Part shown: positions 1-7,320 of the stretch, piece by piece
Position numbering within the stretch: the stretch's first letter is position 1
How the letters are laid out: each line of letters begins with the position of its first letter
Source of the DNA: an uncultured Flavobacteriales bacterium
Lineage (GTDB): Bacteria; Bacteroidota; Bacteroidia; Flavobacteriales; Schleiferiaceae
Direction of reading: 5' to 3'
NCBI GenBank assembly: GCA_903821715.1
Contig: CAIJMB010000077.1
Span: 1 to 14,654, forward strand
Length of the DNA: 14,654 nucleotides
The notes under the pieces: generated by a model
Databases searched by the model: none
Seen by the model: the letters and a program-made list of their open reading frames with translations, nothing else
Told to the model about the DNA's origin: nothing
Made by a program: the position numbers and the translations under genes

Positions 1-111
1 TCAATGGCTGAGCGCGTCAAAGCCGACGTCTACTACGTCGAGCACTGGTCGGTGGCACTCGACCTCAAAATCATGCTGGCTACGCTGCTACGGGCGCGGG
101 GTTGGGTGTGA
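1..111 (+). CDS. C-terminal end of a bacterial sugar transferase (undecaprenyl-phosphate glycosylphosphotransferase), partial
   Basis: The first reading frame is open from base 1 and ends at TGA 109-111, giving 36 residues of a truncated protein. The tail contains ERVKADVYYVEHWSVALDLK, which matches the conserved C-terminal signature of the bacterial sugar transferase family (Pfam Bac_transf, PF02397). There, R-V-K-x-D-x-x-Y-x-E-x-W-S-x-x-x-D-x-K is followed by a short hydrophobic tail (here IMLATLL). Family members sit in the inner membrane and transfer a sugar-1-phosphate to undecaprenyl phosphate, the first step of exopolysaccharide or O-antigen repeat assembly. The rest of the gene lies left of the window. 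It converges with the double glycosyltransferase gene, whose stop is 4 bases away, which suggests a polysaccharide locus. The sugar specificity cannot be told from this fragment. Confidence 0.85.
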   Translation, partial: SMAERVKADVYYVEHWSVALDLKIMLATLLRARGWV

Positions 112-115
112 TTCC

Positions 116-2278
116 CTACGAACGACGAAGCCCCTTCAGCATCGCGTCGTACTGATCCACGATCACGGGCCAACGGTAGCCGCGATCAAGGGTCGCGCGG
201 TGGTCGCGGGTCAGGGTTCCGCGCTGAGTCCAAGCCTGCGTGAGCTGCTCGCGGGCGCCTTCCGTGGTAAAATAGTGGGCGGAATCGCCTAAAATTCCGC
301 GATTGAAGGCATTGTCGTGGGCGGCAATCGCGCAGCCAGCGGCCATGGCTTGAAGAAGGCCGGGATTGGTTCCGCCCGCCGAATGCCCGTGGACGTAGAG
401 CCCACAGTGGGCGCGCAAACTGTCGAGCAAGCCCGCGTCGAACTGACCACCCAAAAGATGTACGTTGGGCACACCCTGTAGCGCTCGGCCCTCAGGGTTG
501 CTGAATGGGCCCACCACCACCACGGGTGCCACGGGGCTCAGCGCCTCGGCGGCCACCAGGACGTGGTTTTCAGGGACCAGCCGGGCAATGATGAGCGCAT
601 AGACACCGGGCTGGAGGCCCAGCAAGGGGTCGAGTTGTCCAACGAACTGAGGGTCGTCGACGCCGTACGCGATCTCGGCGCAAGGTTTCGTGTAGCGGGC
701 CGCGTAACGCGTCATTTCGGGGTGGTCGGCGACGAGGAGGTCTGCAGAGAGTGCCGCAGTGCGCTCGGCCCACTTGAGGTAGCGCTGCACGGCGGGTCGG
801 TACTTGCCGCGCATCCACTCGAGGCCGTCGAGGTGCACGGCGAGCGGAGCGGTTCCGCGCAAGAATTTGAGGGCAAGCCAAGGGGCCGACGAGGTGGTCC
901 CGAGGGTAAGGTGGACGTCGGGCCGCTGCTGGGCTGCGTGGTGAATGCTCAGTAGGTCGTAGATGAACTGGCCGGCGGTACCCATCCACGGCTCAGGATC
1001 CCGGTGGATTCGTCGGCGCACGCCCGGGTTCGACCATTCGGTCACAGGGTGGGTCGACGAGGTGGCTACGTCAATGCGCCATCCGCGGGCTGACAAGCCT
1101 TTGGCGAGGTGGTCAACCAGTTCTTCGTAGCCGCCGTAGCGGTTGGGGATTCCGCGTGAGCCCGTGATGCTGAGGCGACCCCGCAGCCCCGAGTAGATGT
1201 GCTCGAGCTGCTCGGCGGCCCAATCCCAGGTCAGTAGCGGAGCCCGGTCAGAGCCCAACTCAACGTCGGCATTCGGATCCGCGGCGCGCACGGCGGACTC
1301 CCAGGCTTCGAGTTCAAGGGGTGCCACATGGACCTCGTCGCCCCACTCGGCGGCGCCCAAGACTCCGGGCGCGGCCACGACTTGGCATCCAGCGCGGCGT
1401 GCCTCGGCGACCGTGAGGCCGTAGGTTTCGCTCAGCGACGGAACCAGTACGCCCCGCGCCACACCGTAGGCCGCAGCTAAGGCTGCGGGTTCGAGGCGAG
1501 GAAGCCATTCGACGTCGGCTCCCGCCGCGCGGGCCGCCCGAATCGCTTGGGTAAGTTGGTTGCGGTAGCGGCCGTGGTTGGGTGCCGCGTCGCCGTACAG
1601 CCGCAAGGGTTCTGTGAACCCTCGGCGGGCCATGGCGCCCCAGAGTTCCACGGCAAAAGTTTGGTTTTTTAGGCCTTCAACGCGGGCTGGAATCAGCCAT
1701 CCGTGCCGAAGGTGGCCGTGGGGACGTGCACTCAGCGGCAGGTGGTCGGCGCCCGGGGGGACGACGTGCACGCTGGCTCCGAGGCCCCACCGCGTGCGCA
1801 GCGTCGAAGCCTCTGCCTCAGTGGTCGCGACGAGCGCGTCGGCAGTCCACGCGAGTTCCGCACTCAAGCGATCGGGGTGAAGTACCGACCAGCCCGGCCA
1901 GCGGTCTTGGCCCCGCAGGGCCCGCACCGCGGCCTTGCCCACCTCGACCCATCCATGAGGCAGGCGGCCTGCCAAAGCCACCCGCTGCGCGTCGTAGGCG
2001 CGGTAGTCCACAAGCACGCTGCTCACGACCCAGCGCATCCCCGGGTATGCACGGCGCGCCTGAAGGCAGGGAATCTGGTCGGCCCAACGGCCCAAATTGA
2101 TCGAATGAAGCACGTCCCAGGGCTCGCGGGCAAGGAGCGTATGCAGTTGCGAAACCTCGGTCACCACCTCAACCCGGTGGCCACGCTTGGACAAAGCTGC
2201 CGCGGTCTGCTCGAGCTGCACGGTGTCACCTCCGGGCTGCGCCCAAAGGCTTTTGCGGGCGAAAAAAAGCAGCTTCAC
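116..2278 (-). CDS. Tandem (fused) double glycosyltransferase: GT4-type domain followed by DUF1972/Cps2T-like glycosyltransferase
   Basis: This 720-residue protein holds two whole GT-B glycosyltransferases. Residues 1-366 resemble a GT4 enzyme. It has an N-terminal donor-fold start with a GGDTVQ loop and the E-x7-E motif at E284/E292 in SETYGLTVAE, and it ends in the usual WDWAAEQLEHIY helix. Residues 368-720 restart as a second enzyme with RLSITGSRGIPNRYGGYEE, the hallmark of the DUF1972 (PF09314) rhamnosyltransferase-like family. It then shows a PEN motif (VPENH) and SAGGTNPGLLQAMAAG near residue 636. Each part is near the normal ~360-residue length, and only about five residues link them. 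The start is GTG (2278-2276), and an in-frame TAA lies two codons upstream, so no earlier start exists. No in-frame ATG, GTG or TTG occurs in the ~20 codons before the second domain, so separate translation there is unlikely. It probably adds two successive sugars to a lipid-linked polysaccharide repeat; donor and acceptor are unknown. Confidence 0.88.
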   Translation of the reverse strand: MKLLFFARKSLWAQPGGDTVQLEQTAAALSKRGHRVEVVTEVSQLHTLLAREPWDVLHSINLGRWADQIPCLQARRAYPGMRWVVSSVLVDYRAYDAQRVALAGRLPHGWVEVGKAAVRALRGQDRWPGWSVLHPDRLSAELAWTADALVATTEAEASTLRTRWGLGASVHVVPPGADHLPLSARPHGHLRHGWLIPARVEGLKNQTFAVELWGAMARRGFTEPLRLYGDAAPNHGRYRNQLTQAIRAARAAGADVEWLPRLEPAALAAAYGVARGVLVPSLSETYGLTVAEARRAGCQVVAAPGVLGAAEWGDEVHVAPLELEAWESAVRAADPNADVELGSDRAPLLTWDWAAEQLEHIYSGLRGRLSITGSRGIPNRYGGYEELVDHLAKGLSARGWRIDVATSSTHPVTEWSNPGVRRRIHRDPEPWMGTAGQFIYDLLSIHHAAQQRPDVHLTLGTTSSAPWLALKFLRGTAPLAVHLDGLEWMRGKYRPAVQRYLKWAERTAALSADLLVADHPEMTRYAARYTKPCAEIAYGVDDPQFVGQLDPLLGLQPGVYALIIARLVPENHVLVAAEALSPVAPVVVVGPFSNPEGRALQGVPNVHLLGGQFDAGLLDSLRAHCGLYVHGHSAGGTNPGLLQAMAAGCAIAAHDNAFNRGILGDSAHYFTTEGAREQLTQAWTQRGTLTRDHRATLDRGYRWPVIVDQYDAMLKGLRRS

Positions 2279-2282
2279 GGGT

Positions 2283-2290
2283 TAAATGTA
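2283..2290 (-). promoter_or_regulatory. Possible -7 box (TACATTTA) for the double glycosyltransferase gene
   Basis: On the minus strand TACATTTA differs at one position from the Bacteroidota -7 consensus TAnnTTTG. It ends only four bases before the GTG start at 2278. If it is used, transcription would begin at or within a few bases of the start codon, giving a leaderless or nearly leaderless mRNA. No convincing -33 TTG was seen, so support is weak. Confidence 0.3.
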
Positions 2291-2304
2291 CTGCGGCCGC
2301 GGCG

Positions 2305-2312
2305 TACCTTCG
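2305..2312 (+). promoter_or_regulatory. Bacteroidota-type -7 promoter box (TACCTTCG) for the small acidic protein and MATE genes
   Basis: TACCTTCG matches the Bacteroidota housekeeping -7 element TAnnTTTG at all but one position; C in the seventh position is a common variant. It lies 26 bases before the ATG at 2339, the right distance for a short 5' leader. The -33 region is weak: TTAAATG begins at 2282, 23 bases upstream. It would drive the two-gene unit 2339-3913. The 60-base gap it occupies is shared with the divergent glycosyltransferase gene. Confidence 0.55.
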
Positions 2313-2338
2313 GGGGGAACAACGAACTCCCCGCAGCC

Positions 2339-2575
2339 ATGGCCATCCCCAAGTTTCTCGTAGGCGACAACACCGACCACCCCGACAGCGTATTTCTCAT
2401 TCACACCGAGTTTCCGCGCTTTGTCATGGACCTCGATACCGACGAAATTGAGTGGCTCGACGACGTCGACGGCGAAGACGAGGGGGACTTGACCGACGAA
2501 ATGGCCAAACTTCTTGGCGAGGCCCAGGCCTTCTACCAGCGCGAAGTTGACCGCTACGAGGACCTCGAAGACTAA
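2339..2575 (+). CDS. Small acidic conserved hypothetical protein (78 aa)
   Basis: This short protein begins MAIPKFLVGDNTDHPDSVF and ends DRYEDLED. I recall similar uncharacterised proteins in many Bacteroidota genomes (an FLVGDN...VFxIHTExPRF pattern), but no function is known to me. It has no signal peptide or membrane segment. The N-terminal half reads like a small beta structure (VFLIHTEFPRFVMDL, residues 18-32). The middle is a strongly acidic loop (DDVDGEDEGD, 41-50), and the end is predicted helix (EMAKLLGEAQAFYQREVDRY, 54-73). The frame is open much further upstream over the antisense glycosyltransferase gene. The ATG at 2339 was chosen because it lies 26 bases after a good -7 box and the remembered family starts there. 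The stop is six bases before the MATE start, so the two are probably co-transcribed. A link to the exporter is only contextual. Confidence 0.8.
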   Translation: MAIPKFLVGDNTDHPDSVFLIHTEFPRFVMDLDTDEIEWLDDVDGEDEGDLTDEMAKLLGEAQAFYQREVDRYEDLED

Positions 2576-2581
2576 ATCCCA

Positions 2582-3913
2582 ATGAGTTTCTGGAACCGAC
2601 TTCAGTGGCGCCAAAACGCGCCGCTAGCCCTTCCCGTGGTCGCCGGTCAGGTGGGCCACATCGCGGCGTCGGTTGCGGACTCGGTTATGGTGGGCAGACT
2701 TGGAACCATTCCCTTGGCGGCCGTTTCACTGGCCAATAGTATTCTCTCGGTTCCGCTCGTGTTCGGAATCGGAATGGCCTACGGCCTCACCCCCCTCGTG
2801 GCGCACGCCCACGGCCAGCGCCGCCGGGCAAAGGGCCAGCAGCTCTTTAAAAATGCCGTAGCGGTCAACGTTGCGGCCGCGGTACTGATGACCATCATGG
2901 CCTACGCCATGGCTTGGGGCGCCGAGCAAACGGGCCAGGATCCGCGCGTAATCGAGGCCTATCGCGACTACTTTTTTATCGTGTCGCTGAGCTATTTGCC
3001 CTTCATGCTTTTTATGGCGGGCAAGCAGTACCTCGAGGGCTTGGGCGAAACCAAAATTCCCATGAGCTTGAGTATTGCCGGCAATAGTTTGAATGTCGTA
3101 CTCAACGCGCTGCTTATTTACGGTTGGTTCGGTTTCCCTGAGTGGGGAATGATGGGCGCCGGCGTGGCGACCTTGATTGCCCGCGTTGCCATGATGCTGG
3201 GCATGTACTGGGCGCTCTTTAGCCAAAAGAGGATCGATGCTGAGATTTGGGCAACAGCTCGCGTCACGCTGCACCGCGTGTGGGCGTTGCTCAAACTGGG
3301 GATTCCGACGGGATTTCAGTACATCTTTGAGGTTTCGGCGTTTGCGCTTTCGGCCTGGATTATCGGAACCTACGGGGCCACCGCCTTGGCCGCCCACCAA
3401 GTGGCCATCAGCTTGGCGAGCATTAGCTATATGGCCGCTACGGGACTTGGGGCCGCCGCCACTATACGCATCGGTCAGTACCTCGGGCAGCGCGACCACG
3501 GTTCGGCGCGCGAAGCTGCGACCAGCCTGTTCGGGCTGACTGTGCTCTTTATGACTTTTACGGGGCTGCTGTTCTTGTTTGGACGCAACCTTTTTCCCTT
3601 CTTGTACACTGACGACGCGGCGGTTGCACGGCTTGCAGGTCAACTCTTGATTGTGGCGACGCTCTTCCAAATATCTGACGGGATGCAGGCCACCGCCCTC
3701 GGCGCGCTGCGCGGAATCCAGGACGTTAAAATGCCCACCGTATTCACGTTTGTGGCCTACTACGTCGTGGCGCTGCCGCTCGAGTGGATTATCGGTACCT
3801 ATTTTGACTTCGGAGCCGTCGGCGTATGGTTCGCCTTGGCCGTGGGACTTACCCTTTCGGCCGCAGCCATGACCTGGCGCTTCTACCGCCGATTGGCGGT
3901 CATGGCGCGCTAA
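2582..3913 (+). CDS. MATE-family multidrug/toxin efflux transporter (NorM-like)
   Basis: This 443-residue integral inner-membrane protein has about twelve hydrophobic segments in two similar halves, the normal size for the multidrug and toxic-compound extrusion family. The first helix region carries PVVAGQVGHIAASVADSVMV (about residues 18-37), matching the MATE N-terminal signature with an acidic residue (D33) before VGRLG. The loop GMAYGLTPLVAHAHGQRRRAKG is also typical. The second half begins near residue 240 with LGIPTGFQYIFEVSAFALSA and has GLGAAATIRIGQYLGQRD. Family members export cationic drugs or metabolites in exchange for H+ or Na+; the coupling ion and substrate cannot be read here. 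It follows the acidic protein gene by six bases and ends 11 bases from the oppositely oriented response regulator. No clear terminator hairpin fits in that gap. Confidence 0.93.
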   Translation: MSFWNRLQWRQNAPLALPVVAGQVGHIAASVADSVMVGRLGTIPLAAVSLANSILSVPLVFGIGMAYGLTPLVAHAHGQRRRAKGQQLFKNAVAVNVAAAVLMTIMAYAMAWGAEQTGQDPRVIEAYRDYFFIVSLSYLPFMLFMAGKQYLEGLGETKIPMSLSIAGNSLNVVLNALLIYGWFGFPEWGMMGAGVATLIARVAMMLGMYWALFSQKRIDAEIWATARVTLHRVWALLKLGIPTGFQYIFEVSAFALSAWIIGTYGATALAAHQVAISLASISYMAATGLGAAATIRIGQYLGQRDHGSAREAATSLFGLTVLFMTFTGLLFLFGRNLFPFLYTDDAAVARLAGQLLIVATLFQISDGMQATALGALRGIQDVKMPTVFTFVAYYVVALPLEWIIGTYFDFGAVGVWFALAVGLTLSAAAMTWRFYRRLAVMAR

Positions 3914-3924
3914 AAACTAAGGAT

Positions 3925-5070
3925 TTACGCGTAGCGTTCCGCGTCGGCCGCACTGATCGGGCTGCCGCCAAGGATGTGTAGGCGCTCGACCACATTGCGC
4001 AGCTGGCGCACGTTGCCGGTCCAGTCCATGTGCTGCAGGTGTACCATGGCCTCGGGGGTCATGCGCTTGGCGGACCCGTCCAACATTCCGAGAAAGTGCT
4101 CCACGAGCAGCGGAATGTCGTCGCGGCGGTCGTTCAGCGGCGGTACCTCAATGACAATTACACTCAAGCGGTGGTATAAATCCTCGCGGAATCGCCCCGC
4201 GGCGATCTCGGCCTTGAGGTCTTTGTTGGTCGCGGCTAGAACCCGCACGTTCACCGAGATGGACTTACCGCTCCCCACCGGAGTAATACAGTTTTCTTGA
4301 AGGGCGCGCAGCACCTTGGCCTGGGCCGAAAGGCTCATGTCGCCGATTTCGTCGAGAAAAAGGGTTCCGCCGTCGGCCAACTCAAACTGGCCTTTGCGGT
4401 CCTTAATGGCGCTGGTGAACGAGCCCTTAGTGTGTCCAAAAAGCTCTGATTCAATGAGTTCAGACGGAATCGCCGCGCAGTTTACCTCGATAAAGGCCTG
4501 GCGCGAGCGTGCCGAGAGCTGGTGAATTTGGTTGGCAACGATCTCTTTGCCGCTTCCGTTGGGACCGGTAATCAGCACACGGGCATCGGTTGACGCCACC
4601 TTTTCGATCACTTCACGCACCTGCTCGAGGGCCGCGGATTCGCCGACCATGTCGAACTTTTTGTCGACCTTTTTGCGCAAGCGCTGGTTTTCGGCCACCA
4701 ACTTTTTGCGGTCCAGAGCCTGGCGAATGGTCGTGATCAGGCGGTTGAGGTCGGGGGGCTTGGCGATGTAGTCGTAGGCACCGCTGCGAATGCATCCCAC
4801 GGCCGTGTCCAAGTCGCCGTGGCCGCTGATCATCACAAACGGCGTATCGGCATACAGCTTCATGGCGTGGGCCAGCACCTCAAGCCCGTCGCGCTTGGGC
4901 ATCTTGATGTCGCAGAGTACGAGGTCGTAGCTCGACGCGTCCAGCGCCGAAATCGCTTGATCTCCGTCTTCGGCTTCGTCAATGGCGTGCTTGGGGTCCT
5001 CGTTCAAGAGGATGTTTCGCAGTACGTTGCGAATTGCTTTTTCGTCTTCTACCAGCAGTATGCGCGCCAT
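3925..5070 (-). CDS. NtrC-type response regulator (receiver + AAA+ sigma-54 activator domain, no Fis HTH)
   Basis: Starting at ATG 5070-5068 (MARILLVEDE) gives 381 residues. An in-frame GTG at 5100 would add ten residues unlike the family, so it was not used. Residues 1-~120 are a receiver domain: acidic pocket E8/D9, phosphoacceptor D54 (LCDIKMP), S82 and K104 (AKPP). Residues ~140-381 are the sigma-54-activator AAA+ domain: Walker A GPNGSGKE (169-176), Walker B LFLDE (237-241) and the arginine-finger region FREDLYHRLSV. Two things stand out. The sigma-54 contact loop reads GSFTSA (216-221) instead of GAFTGA. The protein ends about where the AAA+ domain ends, so there is no C-terminal Fis-type DNA-binding domain. 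As I recall, both traits occur in a Bacteroidota subfamily, so this is probably not a truncation. No partner histidine kinase is in the window. The start lies inside the ppx-like gene (22-base overlap), suggesting translational coupling. Confidence 0.92.
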   Translation of the reverse strand: MARILLVEDEKAIRNVLRNILLNEDPKHAIDEAEDGDQAISALDASSYDLVLCDIKMPKRDGLEVLAHAMKLYADTPFVMISGHGDLDTAVGCIRSGAYDYIAKPPDLNRLITTIRQALDRKKLVAENQRLRKKVDKKFDMVGESAALEQVREVIEKVASTDARVLITGPNGSGKEIVANQIHQLSARSRQAFIEVNCAAIPSELIESELFGHTKGSFTSAIKDRKGQFELADGGTLFLDEIGDMSLSAQAKVLRALQENCITPVGSGKSISVNVRVLAATNKDLKAEIAAGRFREDLYHRLSVIVIEVPPLNDRRDDIPLLVEHFLGMLDGSAKRMTPEAMVHLQHMDWTGNVRQLRNVVERLHILGGSPISAADAERYA

Positions 5071-5990
5071 GGGTTCTTGGGGTCTTGTATGCTGCTCCAC
5101 ACACCCTCTTTGAGGGCGAAGCCGCTAAGGAGCATGCGGCGTGCATTAAGTCGGGCCAAAACTAGGTCAATCTGCCGCGCACTCAAGTGCAGCGTTTCGG
5201 CCCGCATAGCGAGCATCCCAGGCATCAAAATTCGTGCCTGGGTCGTTGCGGACTGAACGGCCTCAGAAGCCCCAGGCCAATGGTCCAGATCAAATTCAGC
5301 CCGGGCTTGACCCATGTCAAGTTCTGCAAGGCCCACACGCTTCGCCATGACATTATATAGGGTGTCAAAGGATCCGCTCGAACCGAGCAAAATATGGCAT
5401 GGGAAAGATTCAAGCGCATCCCACAGGGGCAGTAGTTCACCCTCTAGATGGGCATCAATTTCAGACCATTGCGCAGCTGAGGGCGGGTCGCTGGGCAAAA
5501 ATCGCTCAAAGAGTCGGGTCACCCCAAGTGTAAAGCTTTGGGCCCAGAGATTGCGGCCAGATTCGCGAATGATCAACTCGGTGCTTCCGCCCCCGATGTC
5601 CATGATGAGGTGGCGCTCGTGGAGCTCGGGCCACGCTTGGGCCACGCCTTCGGCGATAAATGCGGCCTCTTGGTCTCCGTCGATGATGTGGATGGGTTGC
5701 CCCGTTTCGCGTTCGATGCGGTTGGCCAGTTCAGCCCCATTCAATGTTGAACGCATGGCAGAGGTTGCAAAAGCATAGCTCCGAACCGCCCCATGTTCTC
5801 TTGCTCGTGCAAGATGTTGTCGAACAGCGTCTACTGCACGCTGTGCGGCATCCGAAGTGATTCGGCCGTCGCGCAGTCCGCCTTCACCTAACCGCACATG
5901 AATTTTGTCGCTGAATGTGAGGACGCCTTCTGGGCTCCGGACCAATAGGTTAAATGTGTTGGTACCTAAGTCAAGTATGGCGGTCTGCAT
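5049..5990 (-). CDS. Ppx/GppA family phosphatase (exopolyphosphatase / guanosine pentaphosphatase-like)
   Basis: This 313-residue cytosolic protein belongs to the ASKHA phosphotransfer fold. The N-terminal phosphate loop is ILDLGTNTFNLLV (5-17). The second phosphate loop is MDIGGGSTELI (130-140), and GSSGSFDTLYNV (203-214) is the adenosine/second-domain motif. E108 in DGDQEAAFIAEGV fits the catalytic glutamate of the family. Members hydrolyse inorganic polyphosphate or the 5' phosphate of pppGpp; the short single-module form here does not tell which. The ATG at 5990 follows the permease stop by 10 bases, and the last 22 bases overlap the response-regulator start, so it belongs to the long minus-strand operon. 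By hand count over twelve 60-base rows it is about 55% GC, apparently somewhat below the glycosyltransferase and lysC genes. That could be noise or a different codon history. Confidence 0.88.
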   Translation of the reverse strand: MQTAILDLGTNTFNLLVRSPEGVLTFSDKIHVRLGEGGLRDGRITSDAAQRAVDAVRQHLARAREHGAVRSYAFATSAMRSTLNGAELANRIERETGQPIHIIDGDQEAAFIAEGVAQAWPELHERHLIMDIGGGSTELIIRESGRNLWAQSFTLGVTRLFERFLPSDPPSAAQWSEIDAHLEGELLPLWDALESFPCHILLGSSGSFDTLYNVMAKRVGLAELDMGQARAEFDLDHWPGASEAVQSATTQARILMPGMLAMRAETLHLSARQIDLVLARLNARRMLLSGFALKEGVWSSIQDPKNPWRAYCW

Positions 5991-6000
5991 GGCTGGTGAC

Positions 6001-7320
6001 TTACGGCTTCATTCGGATCCACTTCCAGAGGTCGGCGTAGGTCGGCTTTTTGCCGTAGCTCAGGATTCCGACACGGTAAATGCGCCCGGCGATCCAGACT
6101 GTGCCTAAGAATCCGAGGACCATCAGCGACATGCTGGCCGCGACCTCGTACCAGGGTACTCCGAACGGAATCCGGATCATCATCGCAATCGGCGCCGAGA
6201 ACGGAATCATCGACAGTGCCACGGCCAAGGGTCCGTGCGGATTCTCCATAATGCTCGTCGCGAGAATGAAGGTCAGCACCAGTGGAAGGGTCAGCGGAAG
6301 CATGAACTGCTGGGTGTCCGTCTCGCTGTCTACGGCCGCGCCCACGGCGGCAAAAAGCGCCCCGTAAAACAGGTAGCCCGACAAGAAGTAGAACACGAAC
6401 ATCCCAATCAGGGCGGGCAGGTTGAGGCTGTCGAGGGTACCGAGGGCGGACTGGATTCCACTCAATTCAGGGGCAGCTTGCCCGGCCGCACTCAGGGCAG
6501 CCACTTGCTCGGGATCAGGCGAAAGCAAGCCCATCGACCCGATTGCAGTCGCAGCGAGGGCAGTGAGGGCGATCCAGATTCCGAACTGCAAAAGGCCCAC
6601 GGTGGCGATGCCTAAAATTTTGCCGAGCATAAGCTGCGCCGGCTTGACCGTGGTGACGAGGACCTCGACGATCCGCGAAGTTTTTTCTTCGATCACGCCG
6701 CGCATAATTTGGGCTGCGTACAAAAAGGTGAACATGTAAATCAGAATGCCCGCAAAGAACCCGGCAGCGGTTTTGATTTCGGTTCCGGACGCTTCGCTGC
6801 CCTCGTCACTGAGTTCAAATGCTTGAACACTGGCCTCGGACTTGGCCTTGGTCACCACTGCGGGGTCGACGCCAAAGTGGCGCAGCTTGCCCTCGTACGC
6901 GAACCGCTCGAGCAGGCTCTCGAGTTCACTGGCCACGCCGAGCGGAGCCGTACCCTCAGTGTAGAGTTTAGCGTTCTGGAGGCTGAATTCGGGGTCGCTG
7001 TTGATCGATTCAGGAACGTACAGCAGTCCGTCCACGTCTTCGCGAGTGCGTACGAGCTCCAAAGCTTGCTCTTCACTGACTTCTTTGGGGTCAAAGTAGG
7101 CCAAGTTGGCGCCTTCGACCTTGGGTGTGCCCGGCAGCACGTAGCTGTGGTCGACGACGATGAGGTTGAGGTCTTCAGTCTCGCTCGACATCGCGATGAG
7201 GGCCGGAGCCAGCATCAGCCCCACAAACAGGACGGGGCCGAGCAGGGTCATGACCAAGAAGCTCTTTTTGCGAACGCGCGTGGTGATTTCGCGCTGGGCT
7301 ACGAGAAGGAATGGTTTCAT
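6001..7320 (-). CDS. ABC-2 type transporter permease (NatB/YhaP-like)
   Basis: This 439-residue membrane protein is the permease partner of the adjacent ATPase. The topology fits the ABC-2 family (PF12698). A basic N-terminus (REITTRVRKKS) precedes TM1 at about residues 20-44. A large soluble extracytoplasmic region follows (~46-183), then a cluster of about five to six membrane segments from ~185 to 415. The motif EEKTSRIVEVL (211-221), just after the second segment, is the coupling-helix signature of NatB-like permeases. The ATG at 7320 overlaps the ATPase stop in an ATGA arrangement (7317-7320), strong evidence for coupled translation and a shared complex. NatAB exports Na+ in Bacillus, but this family as a whole is broad, and the substrate here is unknown. 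The next gene starts 10 bases downstream. Confidence 0.92.
   Translation of the reverse strand: MKPFLLVAQREITTRVRKKSFLVMTLLGPVLFVGLMLAPALIAMSSETEDLNLIVVDHSYVLPGTPKVEGANLAYFDPKEVSEEQALELVRTREDVDGLLYVPESINSDPEFSLQNAKLYTEGTAPLGVASELESLLERFAYEGKLRHFGVDPAVVTKAKSEASVQAFELSDEGSEASGTEIKTAAGFFAGILIYMFTFLYAAQIMRGVIEEKTSRIVEVLVTTVKPAQLMLGKILGIATVGLLQFGIWIALTALAATAIGSMGLLSPDPEQVAALSAAGQAAPELSGIQSALGTLDSLNLPALIGMFVFYFLSGYLFYGALFAAVGAAVDSETDTQQFMLPLTLPLVLTFILATSIMENPHGPLAVALSMIPFSAPIAMMIRIPFGVPWYEVAASMSLMVLGFLGTVWIAGRIYRVGILSYGKKPTYADLWKWIRMKP

Noticed and set aside
2291..2302. GC-rich palindrome GCGGCCGC as an operator
   Set aside because: An eight-base palindrome in a GC-rich sequence is expected by chance and has no second copy nearby.
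1703..2338. Upstream extension of the 78-residue protein's frame over the glycosyltransferase gene
   Set aside because: This part is antisense to a well-supported gene, reads as low-information sequence and lies upstream of the -7 box at 2305-2312.
2726..3670. 314-residue open frame on the minus strand inside the MATE gene
   Set aside because: It is the antisense shadow of a clear membrane transporter. Its translation is rich in charged, histidine and glutamine residues and has no recognisable domain.
3911..3930. Bidirectional terminator between the convergent MATE and regulator genes
   Set aside because: The gap is 11 bases and I saw no stem-loop with a T-run; the same holds for the 4-base gap at 112-115.
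5071..5100. GTG start of the response regulator 30 bases upstream
   Set aside because: The ten added residues (MEQHTRPQEP) are not part of a receiver fold, which begins at MARILLVEDE; the ATG at 5070 is better.
5049..5990. Horizontal acquisition of the ppx-like gene based on lower GC
   Set aside because: The roughly 55% GC by hand count is close to the mfd rows I counted, and the gene is embedded in overlapping operon structure; the difference is too small to claim transfer.
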